DNA of 64,000 nucleotides from Ophiostoma sp. CBS 140.51 (Eukaryota > Ascomycota > Sordariomycetes > Ophiostomatales > Ophiostomataceae), in assembly GCA_029298735.1 (NCBI GenBank), contig JANSLP010000087.1, forward strand, positions 46,864 through 110,863, in the 5' to 3' direction. How positions within the stretch are numbered: position 1 is the first letter of the stretch; each line of letters begins with the position of its first letter. Shown here piece by piece: positions 10,099 through 21,900 of the stretch. The notes under the pieces were generated by a model, which saw only the letters and a list, made by a program, of their open reading frames with translations, was not told the DNA's origin and searched no databases. The position numbers and the translations under genes were made by a program.

Positions 10099-11815
10099 AT
10101 GGAGCCCATTTTCATCATAGACGACGAAGTGAAGCAGTCGACGACTGCTGATCTAGAGTGTCGGTATATGCAACATTGACATCACCCGGGGACCTGTATC
10201 AAAATACATACCGAACTGAACAATCAGTACGAGAAGGCTCTCGATGATGATGACTTGCTGAGGATCCAGGTGCAGCACTATTCCCGATAAAAGGTCCCCC
10301 CGCCGCAAGTCCCAGATGGAGACGACATATTTGACGACTGCCCGGACAGTCGGACGCTTGTCTTTATAAACTTTCCATGCGTCTATCTCTCTGACCTTGA
10401 CGCCCTCATCGATAAATTGTTCTCCGTTGGCGTCACTCTCAGATACATTCTCGGTTACCACATCCGATACATCAGGTTCCATACCGAGAGTATGTCACGT
10501 CCCGTCCAGAACAAGAAAAGAAAGGAAGGAAGGTAAAAAAGAAGAGAAAAGAATAGCTAACCACCAATACCCGCCCACTGAATAGGCCCTCAGTTTGCTG
10601 TCTTTGCTAAGCTCCGCGAGACATCCAAAGCCGCCAACGTGTACCGGAGCAGATTATTACTCGATTCCGTTGCTCTTCACCAATCTTCCGGCGCCACAGC
10701 CGGACGAGGGGGGCATCTTTTACCACCCCGACACCAACATGCACTATTCGGTCGAAGACCAGACGCCCAGTTTGGCTCATCTGAGCAACAGGTTCTATGC
10801 CAAGGTCACCATCCACTTTTACGTGCCGCCCAAGAAGTTCATTCTAAGAAGTCTTGATGCCTGCACTGAGGTGAGTTTCTCCCTTTTTACCCCATCTCAT
10901 CATCCAAACACACATCAACTAATACAAGGGGGGGGTGCTACGCGCCAATACGCCCCCGCCATTATTATTGCACCAGATGCGCCGTATTGATTAGAGCCCC
11001 TCGAGTCTGGGAGATGGCGACGGCCAAAGTCCTGCCCATGGTCCTGCCCACCAAATACGATGTTGTACATCTCACATTGCTCGTCAGTGCCTCGGCACAG
11101 ATGGAGGCTGACATAAAGGAAGAGGCCAAGGCCAGTGTTCGCCGCAAGAAGGAGAGGCCGGCATTAAGGTCGACGGAAAGAGAGCAAGAACATGGCAAGA
11201 AAGGCGGCCTATGAGGCGGCAGCCTTGGTCGTCGAAAGGTCGCTGTCCAAGAACAGTGCCGGCAATATTGACACCGAGGAGGATGCGGAGAAGAGGAGGC
11301 ACTTGGAAGACCTAAAGAGCGGTCCACAGCGATGTGCAGAGCGAGACGCAAAGAGAGATGTAGAGAAGGACGCAGCGATGGAGGGGGAATGTTGCGCAAA
11401 CAGAAAGCGCTCCCTAAAAAGGAAGAGAGACCCCGAAACGCAGAAAGCCTTGGACAAGTTCGCCGTGGAAATCAAAGAACGGATTCGTGAGAAGAGGTTC
11501 ACATCCACTGGCCGTCGCAGTGGTGCAGCTGGAAATGGAGGTCCCGCACCACCACCAAGAAAGGGCCCACCATACGACGCCGAAAAGGTCTTTAATGTCA
11601 TGCCCAGCATCGAGGAGATATTCCCGTCAAGGTTCAACAAGGCCGGTATGCTGAACCTGTTGGAAATGCCGGTCAGGGACCAGAGGACCCTGAACCAACG
11701 GGCCCCACTACTATGTGTGATGATACTGCACTATTTGTATAACATGCACAACACATCATGTACAGCACATCATGTACACTACCTACGCGTTGCCATATGC
11801 TCGAATGATAGCTAG
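10099..11815 (+). pseudogene. Recently decayed protein-coding gene with two stops and three frameshifts
   Basis: Reading from the ATG at 10099, one frame is coding-like but is broken by TGA at 10177-10179 and TAA at 10288-10290. It then continues through RTLVFINFPCVYLSDLDAL to a good donor (GTATGT at 10490). A matching acceptor at 10584-10585 resumes the frame (FAVFAKLRETSKAANVY), which shifts by one base near 10640 into YYSIPLLFTNLPAPQPDEGG. A second intron (10871-10928, GTGAGT...CTAAT...AAG) ends at a run of eight G (10928-10935). Coding continues only if one G is discounted. A third one-base shift occurs near 11200, before a Lys/Arg/Glu-rich segment ending at 11815. The upstream CT-rich leader (about 9908-9990) survives. 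I do not recognise the family. Assembly errors could explain single shifts, but five separate lesions favour a true pseudogene. Confidence 0.7.
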
Positions 11816-11909
11816 TTTAGTTGGCATGATATGAACAGCTTGAGTTAAGATTGAAACGTGCCTGCATTTACTCTACTTATATGTACAATACTTGACTTCC
11901 ATTGTCGCC

Positions 11910-13460
11910 TCAAAAGTCGGCAGGCCAGCCCTCCCGCTGTAGCGCCCACCGCACAGCCGCACCCACGTCACCCATAATAGCCCGTGGGCGGTGCCGCAGG
12001 TAGTCTGGACTGCTGCCCGCACGTGCCGGGTCGTAGACACCCGTCTCAACCAGCACCGAGCACCAATCCGTGCCGTGTACACTGAAGAACTGGTTGGCAC
12101 CGGCAATGTCGCTCTCCGGGTTGTCACCAACCATGTACACCGTCTTGAGCGGGCCATCTGCTTCTGAGCTAGCCTTGGAGCTAGCCTTGGAGCCAGCTTT
12201 GTTGCCTCCACCGTGCGCTTCGAGTAGTGACGTCCGGTACCGTAGAAGCGTCCGCTCCGCAAAACGGTACGTTGCCGCATGCGGCTTGCCCAGCAGCGTA
12301 GCACGGCCGTTTTCGGGTGATAGTAGTGGTGCCTGTTTTGGGCTCGCCAGCTGCTGCCACACGCCCGCTACGGCCGCGGCGAACGCGCCCTGTCCAAAGC
12401 GAGGCAGATGGTATGTCGTGGCCCACAGCAGGTCCGCATTCGAGAAGAACAGACGAGTGCCCTGCTCCTCCGCCGGTAATCCTTTCTCTGAAAGACTGGC
12501 CGGGTCGAATGTGCCCAGGAAACCGTGCCGCGCCTGAAGCACGTCCGTCAACAGCTGGATGTCGAGGGCCCAGTCGCGCGGGTCGTTAAAGACAAACGCC
12601 GCGGCGATGCGCAGGTATTTGCTGTCGTCGAAGTCGGCTGGAGAAAAAGGTTTGGCATTGGGCTGTGATGCGAGCTTGCCGCCCTCAAACAACAGCGGCT
12701 TGGGCAGGGGGCGCGCTGTCTCTGCGTACACCGACTTGAGCAGCGGCTCAAAGGGGTAAATGGCCGGGTAGGCGGACAGAATGTCGGCCGGCGTGATCAC
12801 GCTACTGAAGCCGTACTGCTCGGCAATTGTGCGGATACGCGCAGCGTCCGATCCCGTTACCAGAATTGTCTGGTCGCGCAGACCGCCACCTTTGCCTCCT
12901 TCAGTGGCCGCATCTAGCCCTGCTGCATCGTCCAACAACTCTTGAAAAGGCGTGTGCGATTGCACAAAGTTGGCCGGCGATAGCACAGGAAGAGGGCCAC
13001 CACAGTCCGGGTCCGTATCGAGGCCCAGCCGCCGCTGGAGATCAGCCACACAGTCGGCCTCGTAACGACCGCCGCCGTTGGTCAGCAGAATGAAAGGGAT
13101 GTTCTGCTGGTGCAGATACCGTAGTGCCGCGGCAGCGCCCGAAATGGGCTCGTTGACGTGGAGCAAGACGCCGTCAATGTCAAACGCAAAGGCAAACGGC
13201 GGGATCTTGTCGGGTGAGGAAGAAGAGGAGGTCGCTGGCGTACTGTGGGCTCTTCTTTGCTCTCGCCGTGGCGCCGCACAAGACAGGCGAGGGGTCGTCT
13301 TCGTGGTCGCTGCCGCCGTCGTCCGCAGGTGGCTGTAAGCACAGCTGCCCGCACGAGTGGTGGCGATGCCCCGCCGCCGACTCTCGGCCACAAAATGCCG
13401 CAACGGCACTCGCGGTGCTGCCGTCAGCAGTCGATCCACGAGACAACTTCTTGAGCCCAT
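11910..13460 (-). CDS. Mitochondrial HAD-superfamily hydrolase of the HDHD5/CECR5 (YKR070W) family
   Basis: Single exon, 516 aa, ATG at 13460. The first 75 or so residues are rich in Arg, Ala, Ser and Thr with almost no acidic residues, as in a mitochondrial presequence. The HAD fold motifs are in order. Motif I is FDIDGV (Asp94 and Asp96 are the predicted nucleophile and acid/base). Motif II is LLTNGGG, where Thr127 binds phosphate. Motif IV lies near residues 442-452 (VYMVGDNPESD), where acidic residues bind magnesium. The arrangement, with a long cap between the motifs, fits the eukaryotic CECR5 group, whose physiological substrate is not settled. A run of near-repeats (12-bp units around 12170-12200) adds an Ala/Ser/Lys spacer. 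The gene ends about 95 bp from the end of the + strand pseudogene, so the two converge. Confidence 0.9.
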   Translation of the reverse strand: MGSRSCLVDRLLTAAPRVPLRHFVAESRRRGIATTRAGSCAYSHLRTTAAATTKTTPRLSCAAPRREQRRAHSTPATSSSSSPDKIPPFAFAFDIDGVLLHVNEPISGAAAALRYLHQQNIPFILLTNGGGRYEADCVADLQRRLGLDTDPDCGGPLPVLSPANFVQSHTPFQELLDDAAGLDAATEGGKGGGLRDQTILVTGSDAARIRTIAEQYGFSSVITPADILSAYPAIYPFEPLLKSVYAETARPLPKPLLFEGGKLASQPNAKPFSPADFDDSKYLRIAAAFVFNDPRDWALDIQLLTDVLQARHGFLGTFDPASLSEKGLPAEEQGTRLFFSNADLLWATTYHLPRFGQGAFAAAVAGVWQQLASPKQAPLLSPENGRATLLGKPHAATYRFAERTLLRYRTSLLEAHGGGNKAGSKASSKASSEADGPLKTVYMVGDNPESDIAGANQFFSVHGTDWCSVLVETGVYDPARAGSSPDYLRHRPRAIMGDVGAAVRWALQREGWPADF

Positions 13461-15338
13461 TTTAAAGCTATGTATTGAAGATCATAAGGTAACTAGGAGG
13501 TGAGGTGAAAGCCGGCGCACTCCAGATGCGATTTGGAAGTGACTCTTGTCGCGATGTTCGGATACTCGGTTTAACTCGGCGTGGTTGCCAGTCCGTTAAG
13601 CGTCGTGTTCATGTGAGTCTGGCGTGTGACGTGTGACGTCTGGCCAGGAAGCTATTCTGATTGCGCCCCTCGACTAGTAGTAAGTCTTTATCGGAGCTCG
13701 TTGATTCGGACGGCGTTGTTCGTGTCGTGGGGCCCAGGCCTTTGTGGAAAACGGGTCCATTTTCCGCTTATCGCGGGACGAGGAAGGTGCTGGCAGCTCA
13801 TTCACAGGGTTCCTTCCGTATGAAGTGCCGCGATTTCGAGTGTTTGTCCACAGTGTAGCTAGGCCGTGCGGGGTCAACTTTGGTGCATTTACCTGTAATA
13901 CACACTGTCACCCATTGCACCTTCCATTCAACAGCTCTTTACGACACGAGGGGAAACCACAACCAAGCTCCTTCCCAAGTGTACGTCTTAACAGGCAAAA
14001 ATAAGAAATCCGAGTTGCGCCTTCCTCGATAATTGGTTCCTGCCTAAAATGGAATGCGCTTGGCGACACGAGTTGGAGACATGAAAGTGTGAGGGGAAAC
14101 GGGACGCGATGAGGGGAAGGCGCTGCCAGCACGGGATGGAAGGTGCGGCAGTCATGGGAGGAAGGGAAAGTACGGAAGATCAATAGTTGCCTTCAGACGA
14201 AATAAAAGCACATATCTACTTGGTCCTCCATACGTTGTATTGCAATCGTTCTACGGAGTAGTTGTCAAATTTATGATAAGAGTACTGCCATGATGCCAAC
14301 CACGCAAGGGTACCTAGACTCGGGCATCGCACGTCAAATATGCATTCCAACGGGAAATCACCACAAGCCACAGACCTCACACATTCCTCATGAATGAACA
14401 ACAACAAAACACTCATTTAGAAGATTGGGCGCATAAAAGGCACGCTCTCCCAATATTCTGATCTCCTATTACTCTGTCTCTCTTTCAAAACGACGGCACT
14501 TCCGCATGCCTGAACATCGACAAGCCCTCTCTCCGCCCACGATCTCAACACACAGAATCACATCACGCATTCGAAATTCCATGTTTCAGTCAAAAAGAAG
14601 ATCACATTGAAAAAAGGTCCACGGTTACCACGATGCAACGATGGCGGTGGTGGGACATGAACAGAGTTCAAGGTATGTGAGAAGAAAAGACGAAAATATG
14701 TTAACACAGGAGGATGAAGCAATTGTCAAAACAAAAGAAGACAAGAAACAATATGCGACGCACGACTGAAAAAACTCCTTGGAAAATATGCCATGACCCT
14801 TTTGACCATCATGCTGATGCTTCCCTTTCCCATCTCCCCCCTTCTCTTTCGAAACAAAAACAGGTGTCGCCCACGCACGCAAACAACTACAGCTGCTGCA
14901 ACAACAATCACGACACAATGAGGCATCACATCGATGCCCACTGTGCGGCCCTGCTGCCATGGCCGGAGCGAGGTTCTGGGTATAACTCCAAACCCTGAGG
15001 AGAAAACGACAAATTCAGACGAAACAAAAACAGAGAAGAATCAACAAGCCCAAAAACACAAAAGTTCAAAAATTCAAAATAAAGCAACAAAAAAACAAAA
15101 GACGGTATTAGAGACAAACTTTCTCAGGCCAAAGCCAAATACAACAGCAATCGCCCAATTTTCATTCGCCAAAAAAAGGGGTCCGACCTGTGGAGCGCCA
15201 ATATAATGCTATGCAAATATGCAACGAGGAAAAACGAGGAGGGAGATTTTGAGAGTGTTTTCGTCGGGGATGGTTCGTCGTCGAGAACAAATTACGATTA
15301 AGCCATGACAAGGCGAGACGATCGATGGATCACAGAAG
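13461..15338. other. Intergenic region between HAD hydrolase and Q-rich gene
   Basis: This region should hold the promoter of the HAD hydrolase (- strand) and the 3' untranslated region of the Q-rich gene. A duplicated TGTGACG motif at 13625-13638 gives two TGACG half-sites of the CRE type, about 165 bp upstream of the HAD start. Nothing else stands out; open frames here are short and without recognisable content. Confidence 0.45.
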
Positions 15339-16849
15339 CTACTGCTGTCTGTCGCCGCGGCTGACCTGGCTGGCAGACGTCCGGCTGCGCTCGTCGTCCT
15401 CTTCAATCACGTCGCTCAGGCGCGTCGGGTGGTGGTGGCGCGGGATCGTCTCCCAGCCGGGTCCAGCAAAGCCCTGGCCGGAATAGTCGGCGGGTGAAGG
15501 GGTGGTATAATAGTGGTGGGAGGCCGATGGCGGGTACGCAGATCCCGGGGCGGACAGCGACGACGGCGTTCCATATTCTTCTACAACAAAAACACAATTG
15601 TCAGCAAATTCGGTCCTCTCCTCCTCCATTCGCAACTCGTTTTCAAGTTCTCTTTGATGCTCCCGTTCCAGTGTTAACTTACCTTCATATGTCTCATCAG
15701 ACCCTTGCGGTGCGCCCTCCGGCGTGTGGCCTTGCGGTTGCTGCTGCTGCTGGTAGTATTCACCACCGGCAGTGCTAGACCCAGCGGCACTAGTCGGCGG
15801 CTGGGTGTAAGCCGGCTGCTGCTGTTGTGGCGGCGCCTGGTAGCGCTGTGATGCCTGCGACGGGAGCTGCTCGAGAGCTGACGATGGCTGCTGATGGTGC
15901 TGCTGCTGCTGTGGGACCTGTTGGGGAGGAGGCGCTTGCTGCTGGTACTGATGTTGCTGCTGATGCTGCTGAGGTACCTGCTGCTGCTGTGGCTGTTGCG
16001 GTTGTTGAGGCTGCGGCGGCGCTTGTTGCTGTTGCTGCTGCTGCTCGTGGCTTATGCTGCTAGCTTGCTGGCGGATCGGAAGACCCTGCGTCATAGGCAC
16101 GACCTGGACACCGCCAACAATCGTCGGCTGCCCCTCTTGCAAAGCAATCACACGGTCCCGCTCTTCCTGCTCACGACGTCCCAACTCTTCCCATGCACGC
16201 CGTGCTTCATCCTTGGAGATGGCAAGCTCTTTGCGCATCTCGGCCAGCTGCTTCTGGATCTTGGAGTTGGAGCGCTCATTTTCGACAGCCTCGCGAATGG
16301 CCTCGGCGCGGCCACGGCGCTCTTCTTGGATGGCGGCCTCCAGCATCGCCTGGACCTCGGTGTTGCGCTCCATATCGCCGCGCATTTCAAAGAACCAACG
16401 CTGGAACTTGCGCTCGGAACTAGCGCGCAACCGCTGCAGCTCGACCACCGCGTGGAAGAGGTTGGCACCGGCAGCAGACAGATCCGTCACCTGTCGTGCA
16501 AGCTGGCGGTTCAGGGGATCCTGGTTGATCTCTTCCGACCGCTGCTGCAGCTGACGGATCCAGAAGCTAGTCAGACCCTCCCAGTGCGCAGATAGCGCCT
16601 CCCACCGCTCAAAGGCATGTGGGAACGAGTTGCGTGGCTGGCCTCTACCGCCGCCGGCTCCTGCATCGCCGCCTTCTAGCCCGGATGTCGGTTGTGTCTG
16701 TGCAGATGGGCGTGCTGCGGCATCTGGGATGCCACTTGTAGTGGGCTGGCGGCCGCTCGCTGCTGGGGGCTGTGCCGAGGATATTGGCTGCTGGCTGATC
16801 GGCTGTTGGGGTATTGAGCTTTGCGGAATGCGGACAGGTCTCTGCTGAG

Positions 16850-16880
<31 letters not shown>

Positions 16881-18149
16881 TGAGGAGATGTGCGGTTGCT
16901 GAGAAGCTTGTTGTTGAATGGTAGGAGGAGGTGCGAGTTGGCCAGAGGTGGCTGCTGCCGTGCGCTCGGCGCGTTGTTGTCTCCGTTGAGTGGCGGGATC
17001 AACTTGCTGTTGTTGGACGGGCTGAGGAGCAGGGGCCGATGCTGCTGCTGCTGCCGCCGCAATGGCTGCCGTAGCACGCTCGCGTTCAGCGGCTTGTCGT
17101 CTCTGCTCGGCTGCGACACGGGCATCTTGTTCTGCCTGTGCTGCTTGTGCTCGCTCCATCCGTTCCCGCTCTGCTCGCCGTGCCTCCCGTTCTTGGCGCT
17201 CCTGCATAATCATTCTAGGACCACGAATGCCAGCTCTTGGTGAACCTGTCGGCTGCGGGATCGGGATCTGCGGGCGGGAGGTGGGAATGCCATTTCCGTT
17301 ACCGTTCGAGCCGCCGCCTTCGACGAGAAGGTCCGCCATCTTTGCGGTCTCCTCTTCGTAGTCGTGCGAGAGCTTGTGCGGGTGGGTGAGGCCTTCAATA
17401 GCAAAAAGGATGGCGTTGTGAGTGCGCTTTGAGATACGGACGGCCGGGTGGATGTCGGCACGCGGTCGGTCAGAGGTCGGTTTCTTCTCAAAGGCAGCCG
17501 AGTTGGGTCTTGAGGAGTGTTTTGAGACAGACGAGTGTTTGTCGTGCTTCTCGTCCTCGTCGTCTTCGTCGTCGTCACTCAGGTCCTGCGAGGGGGGCCT
17601 ACGTGTGCTTCTGGCCCGGGCCTGGTGCTCAACCGGCTTTGCAGTTGCAAAGGCGAGGCGCGGGCTAATGCCGGTCGCTACAGCAGCAAGGTGAACCCGT
17701 CTGGGGGGACTCGACTTCGGGGACTGGGTGTGAGAATGGGACGGAGACCGAGTGTGGCTGTCGGCAGGAGACGATGTCAAGTGCGGTCGGGCCTCGCCCG
17801 GTGCAGGGCTGGCAGTGAAACGCGGTGTACGGCGCAGAGACCGCTGAGAGTTCGGCGTGGATCGAGCGTCACGTTCGGAGAGTGCGGAGAGGGTTGTGTG
17901 CGTGTATTGCTCCTGGGGCGTGAAGGGACGCTGGAGAGAAGAACGTCTGCTATGCTGGCTCTGCTGGCTTTGCCGGCTTTGCGGACGCTGCTTGGAAGGA
18001 GTCGGCGTATGTTCGTAACGGTCGTAACGGTCGTGAAAGGAAGCGGGGGCGGAGTCGCTCAATGTGTCCGGGTTGCGCGGCCCAGCACCAGACAGATCCG
18101 GTACGTGGGCGGGCAAGGTGGCAAGAGGCCGCAGTAAGTGCTGCGGCAA
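15339..18149 (-). CDS. Large Q-rich, coiled-coil protein conserved in Sordariomycetes (5' end unresolved)
   Basis: The open frame covers 936 codons from a TTG at 18149 (open up to 18203) to the stop at 15339. The order is: a Ser/Arg/Pro-rich N-terminus; an acidic patch (DDDEDDEDEK); a conserved-looking block (RISKRTHNAILFAIEGL); MADLLVEGG; an Arg/Glu/Ala helix; poly-Q; a core block (PHAFERWEALSAHWEGL to VVELQRLRA); a long coiled coil; a second Q-rich region; and a conserved tail (RHHHPTRLSDVIEEDDERSR). The architecture resembles uncharacterised Sordariomycete proteins; no enzyme motif is present. The first in-frame ATG is at 17339, but conserved-looking sequence precedes it, so the true start is either non-AUG or in an upstream exon. 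A likely 102-bp in-frame intron (15682-15581) removes 34 codons near the C-terminus. Confidence 0.8.
15581..15682 (-). other. Probable 102-nt retained-frame intron in the Q-rich gene
   Basis: On the - strand the segment starts with GTAAGT, has TGCTGAC as branch site and ends with TTGTAG. All of these match the other introns in the window. Its length is a multiple of three and it has no stop, so both spliced and unspliced messages stay open. The retained version would add a Glu-rich helix-like peptide. Confidence 0.65.
16859..16882. repeat. CTGTTG hexamer repeat encoding poly-Gln
   Basis: Four consecutive CTGTTG units (CAACAG on the coding - strand) encode a Gln run in the Q-rich protein. Further CTG/CTGTTG clusters lie at 15890-16050. 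These microsatellites are likely to be length-variable between strains. Confidence 0.7.
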
Positions 18150-18923
18150 CTCGAGAGGTACAGAGAGCTTTCCTCGAGGAAAAGGAAAAGCAAAAATATG
18201 AAATCAAGAATCAACAGGGAAAAAATGAGAACCGAAGTCGGCAAGAATCGAGTTCGAAGAAAAGCGAGGGCGGCAAGCTGCGAGCAGTTAGAATCCTGGA
18301 CGACGGAGGACAGGCAATGAGATACGAGAAAGACGGAAGAAGATGCAGTCCAACAAGAACACAAGAACAAGAACACAAGCGTGTTGCACATGCAGATGCT
18401 GTCGTCCTATTGTACGCAGATGCTATTTCGGGGCTAACGGGTGACGAGAATGAAGCACGTCAAAGACGTCGAGTGGCAGCAATCGTGCAAAGAAGACAGA
18501 AGAAAATCGACAAACAAAAAGAAAGAGAGAAAGAGAGGTTATATGAGGTCGGTTGCGAGGAATGGAGTGAGGTTGAGTCCAACTTACTCTTTCGAAACGG
18601 TTTGATGCTCGACAGTGCAGGCGAAAATCAAGACGAAATACGGGAGAAAGCGATGTGACGATGGCAAAAGAAGTCAAGGACAACAAGCAAGAACAAAGAA
18701 AGAGCAGTCCGGCAGTCAATTGAGGACTGGTGTTGGAAGGGAGGCAACCCTGAAAGCAAGCAAGACCAAGGTCGGTGGTGGTCGTCGACTATGCAGAGCA
18801 AGCCCAGAGACTCAGAGAGAGCAGACGGGTGACCTTGAGATAATTGCAGACTGGCGTCATTAGCAAAATTAATTGGGGAGGCTGGGAAGAGGTGGCGGGG
18901 AGAAAACGCGCCCAAAAAAAGGC

Positions 18924-18949
18924 CCTGTGCTAGCACAGGCTAGCACAGA
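18924..18949. repeat. 16-bp perfect palindrome followed by a half-copy
   Basis: CCTGTGCTAGCACAGG is its own reverse complement, and is followed directly by CTAGCACAG, a second right half. It could be a dimeric regulator site or a small hairpin. It lies about 780 bp upstream of the open frame of the Q-rich gene. Confidence 0.7.
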
Positions 18950-21900
18950 AGGGAAAGGATACAGGGGTGTTGGGGGCAATTCGGGGAGCGGCCACGCGCG
19001 GGAGTGGATAGTGCCAGGTGTGGGTGGAGAGAGAAGGGGAATTTGCAAGCTCACAATAGGCTGTTGCCGCTGAGGGTTTTCCCGCCTGGGCTGGGCTGGG
19101 CCTGGCCCGGTTTGGTGTCTTTTGGGTTACTTTTTGGTGACTTGTGGTTTGCGACGTTTGCAATTGCTGTTCGTTACACACCATGAAATGCGCAAAGGAG
19201 CTGCTTGCTGACGGTTGGCAGAAATGCCAAACGTGCCAGAAAAAAAATATGATAAAAAGAGAAAAGTGAGGCTCGGCCAATCAAGAACCTGCACAAGAGT
19301 TTGGCAGCAATCGGATTATGCACAGCTAGACGTTAGAATTAGCTCGGCGTGACAGCGACGTGGAAAGCGGCCGCAGAAATGGCAGCCAAGCGTGTGAAAA
19401 GAGGAGGAAAGGAAGGATAGTTGGAAGCGAATGGTCGGTGGAAAGAGTCGGTCTGGGATCGCGAGATCGAGAGCGAAGAAGAGGGAGAGGTCGCAATTGG
19501 TGAAGGATTGAAGATGCGGTTTATATCAGGTGGCTGGGATCGCAAGATGCGCACACGGTGTGCGTGTTCGTATCGATTTCTGTCCTTCTCTTGACCTCGT
19601 CACAAACACTCCAATGCACCCCAACAACGCCGTCACGGCCGTGTCAACACCTCCACGTCCTCCTCCGCCGAATGGGCCCGCGCGCGCGACGGGAGCGCAG
19701 CAGTCTCCGCTCAGGTTGACCGATGGGGGTTAGCTAGGCATTGATCGTGCGCTGCTACCCGTGCCAACATGACTTTGTGGTGCCAACGGCCGTCAGGGGA
19801 AAGGCGAGTGACGTCGGGAATGGTGTGTGCTCGTTGTTGGTCTGTCTCTTGGGGGCTAGAGAGATCTCTTTGTTGTTGAAGCGAGAAGCGATTCGCTGGC
19901 TTGGAGGGAGGTAGAGGCTATTACAGCATTGGGCTCTATGCGATCGATAAGGCTTTTGAGAAATTGGATGCCGGGACGAGAAAGAGAATGAATTGCTCGT
20001 GCTTCGTACGTCACAAAAAACGCGCCACTGTCAATGCAATGGTCAACGGCGAGCGCCACGAGCTCGTTTTGCTCGACGTGTTTGCGACTTGGTCGAAAGG
20101 GAGGAGAGGCCGTGGAATGCCAGTTGACGTGACAGAACAACGTGCGCGAGAGGGATAAAAAAGAGAGATAGACCCGGCTAGGTGGAAATGTCGGGGAACG
20201 AGGAACGGAGAAACCGGTAGTTGTCTCTGTCTTTGTCTCTTTTGGCTCCTGTTTTTCTCTTTTTTTTCTTCTAATTAAAGAAATTGCAAAGGAATGCGGG
20301 TCAGGTCAGCGATCTGCGTTTCGTCAGAGCTATCAGGAAGCTGCTGGAATGCGCGACGTCAGGGCCTTTCGTCTTTGTGCGAGGTCCTTACCAGGGGTGT
20401 TTTGGCTGTCGTAGGTAGACTGCGAGCTGCGGGAGAAGATGTGATGCAGCAGACAGAAGAACAAAATCACAAAAAGGGGTTGCACAAAGGGGAAGATCGA
20501 GATGTTGAGATAAATGCAAAATAGGAAAGAAGCACACATACACATGCGAGCTCTTTCAGGAAGGACCGGATGGCAGACGCGTCCGGCAGGGGAGGGAGCA
20601 CCTACGCACGAGAGTCATGCTTGCCTCGTATGTCCTGTCCCACTCAGTTTCTCTGCAAAAAATCGACCCAGGCCGTGGCAGTTTCGCGCCACTGTTCCTT
20701 CCTCCTCTGTATGAGCTTTTTCTTACATAGCACTTTGTTCACATTCTGGCTCAATTCGATATGCAATATTAATTGCCAATTCAGCCCCAGGAGGCAGGAG
20801 CGCAAGACACGCAGCAAGGGGATGTGCGCGGGAAGGTGCAAGGGGGCCTGATATTGCGCCGGACCTTCCTCCCACGGGGCCATGCGCCAAAAATAAAATA
20901 AAAATTGATATTTACGCAGAAATAAGATGCACAAAATCGAAAGTCAAGACAACGTTGTCACACTTCCACATCAAACTTCTTTTTGCTACTGACAAGAGAA
21001 ACTGGGCTTGGCCTTGCCCTCTTGCTATGGCGCTCCCGCTTCCCGCCGCCGGCGCCCTTTGTGGGTTCTGTGTTTCCTCTTTTTTTTCGGTGCCTTTTCC
21101 TTTTTCTGCACATTTCGTCCAGGATCCAGGGGGTTCAATATCAGCCCAAAATCAACGTGGATCGGTATTTTCAGCCCAGAGACATGCAGAGTAAGAGAAC
21201 AGAAATGGTAATCATTACTTTGTGCACAACAGGAGTTCCTGGTCAAGCACTCTGTCTGCGTGCGACGGAACCACGACATTGCACGACCGAATATTCCTAC
21301 GATTTCGAGCATACATTTCTTGCGGTTTTCGGTATTGATATGCTGCACGGCGTATTCACCTTTTTTAGAACATGAGCTCCGTTGTTTGTTCGACACAAAC
21401 ACGTAGAATATTCTTAAACTTTGTGCGATTATGAACAAGCACTTCACTGCAGAGATGCAGAAACCAAAAGGCACTGCAGCAACAACTTGCAGCAAGGGAA
21501 ATTGCGTCCCACCCACCAATGCGTCGTTGGACTGTGCACATGGAGCTATTTGTTCCCTTGCATCTCTTGTTCGAAAGCATGAGGAACGAAGTACTTTATG
21601 GCAATAGCCGACAACAAGAGAACTGAAATATGGCGGCTCGGAGACAACGGGCTCAAGAAACTAAGTGAGCACTCAACAGAAAACCAGGGACAGCTGGGAA
21701 ATTCGCGACGGAGCTTTATCCGTGGCCGGTACCAAAGAGACGTCGAGGCTGGTCGCGTCTGACTTTACCAGGAACACAACTGGCAGGTGAGAGAAAAAGT
21801 GGTGCGGCTGTGGACTCTGCTGAAAGCGAAAGTGGAAGTGGACTGAAAGCGCGCGCACCGCGTCGTTTGCGCTCTCCGCGTTTGCGCCTGCTCGTCTTCG

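Noticed and set aside
18059..18391. 110-codon hydrophobic minus-strand frame starting at ATG 18391
   Set aside because: It reads the pyrimidine-rich leader of the Q-rich gene (Leu/Phe/Ser); at most an upstream ORF.
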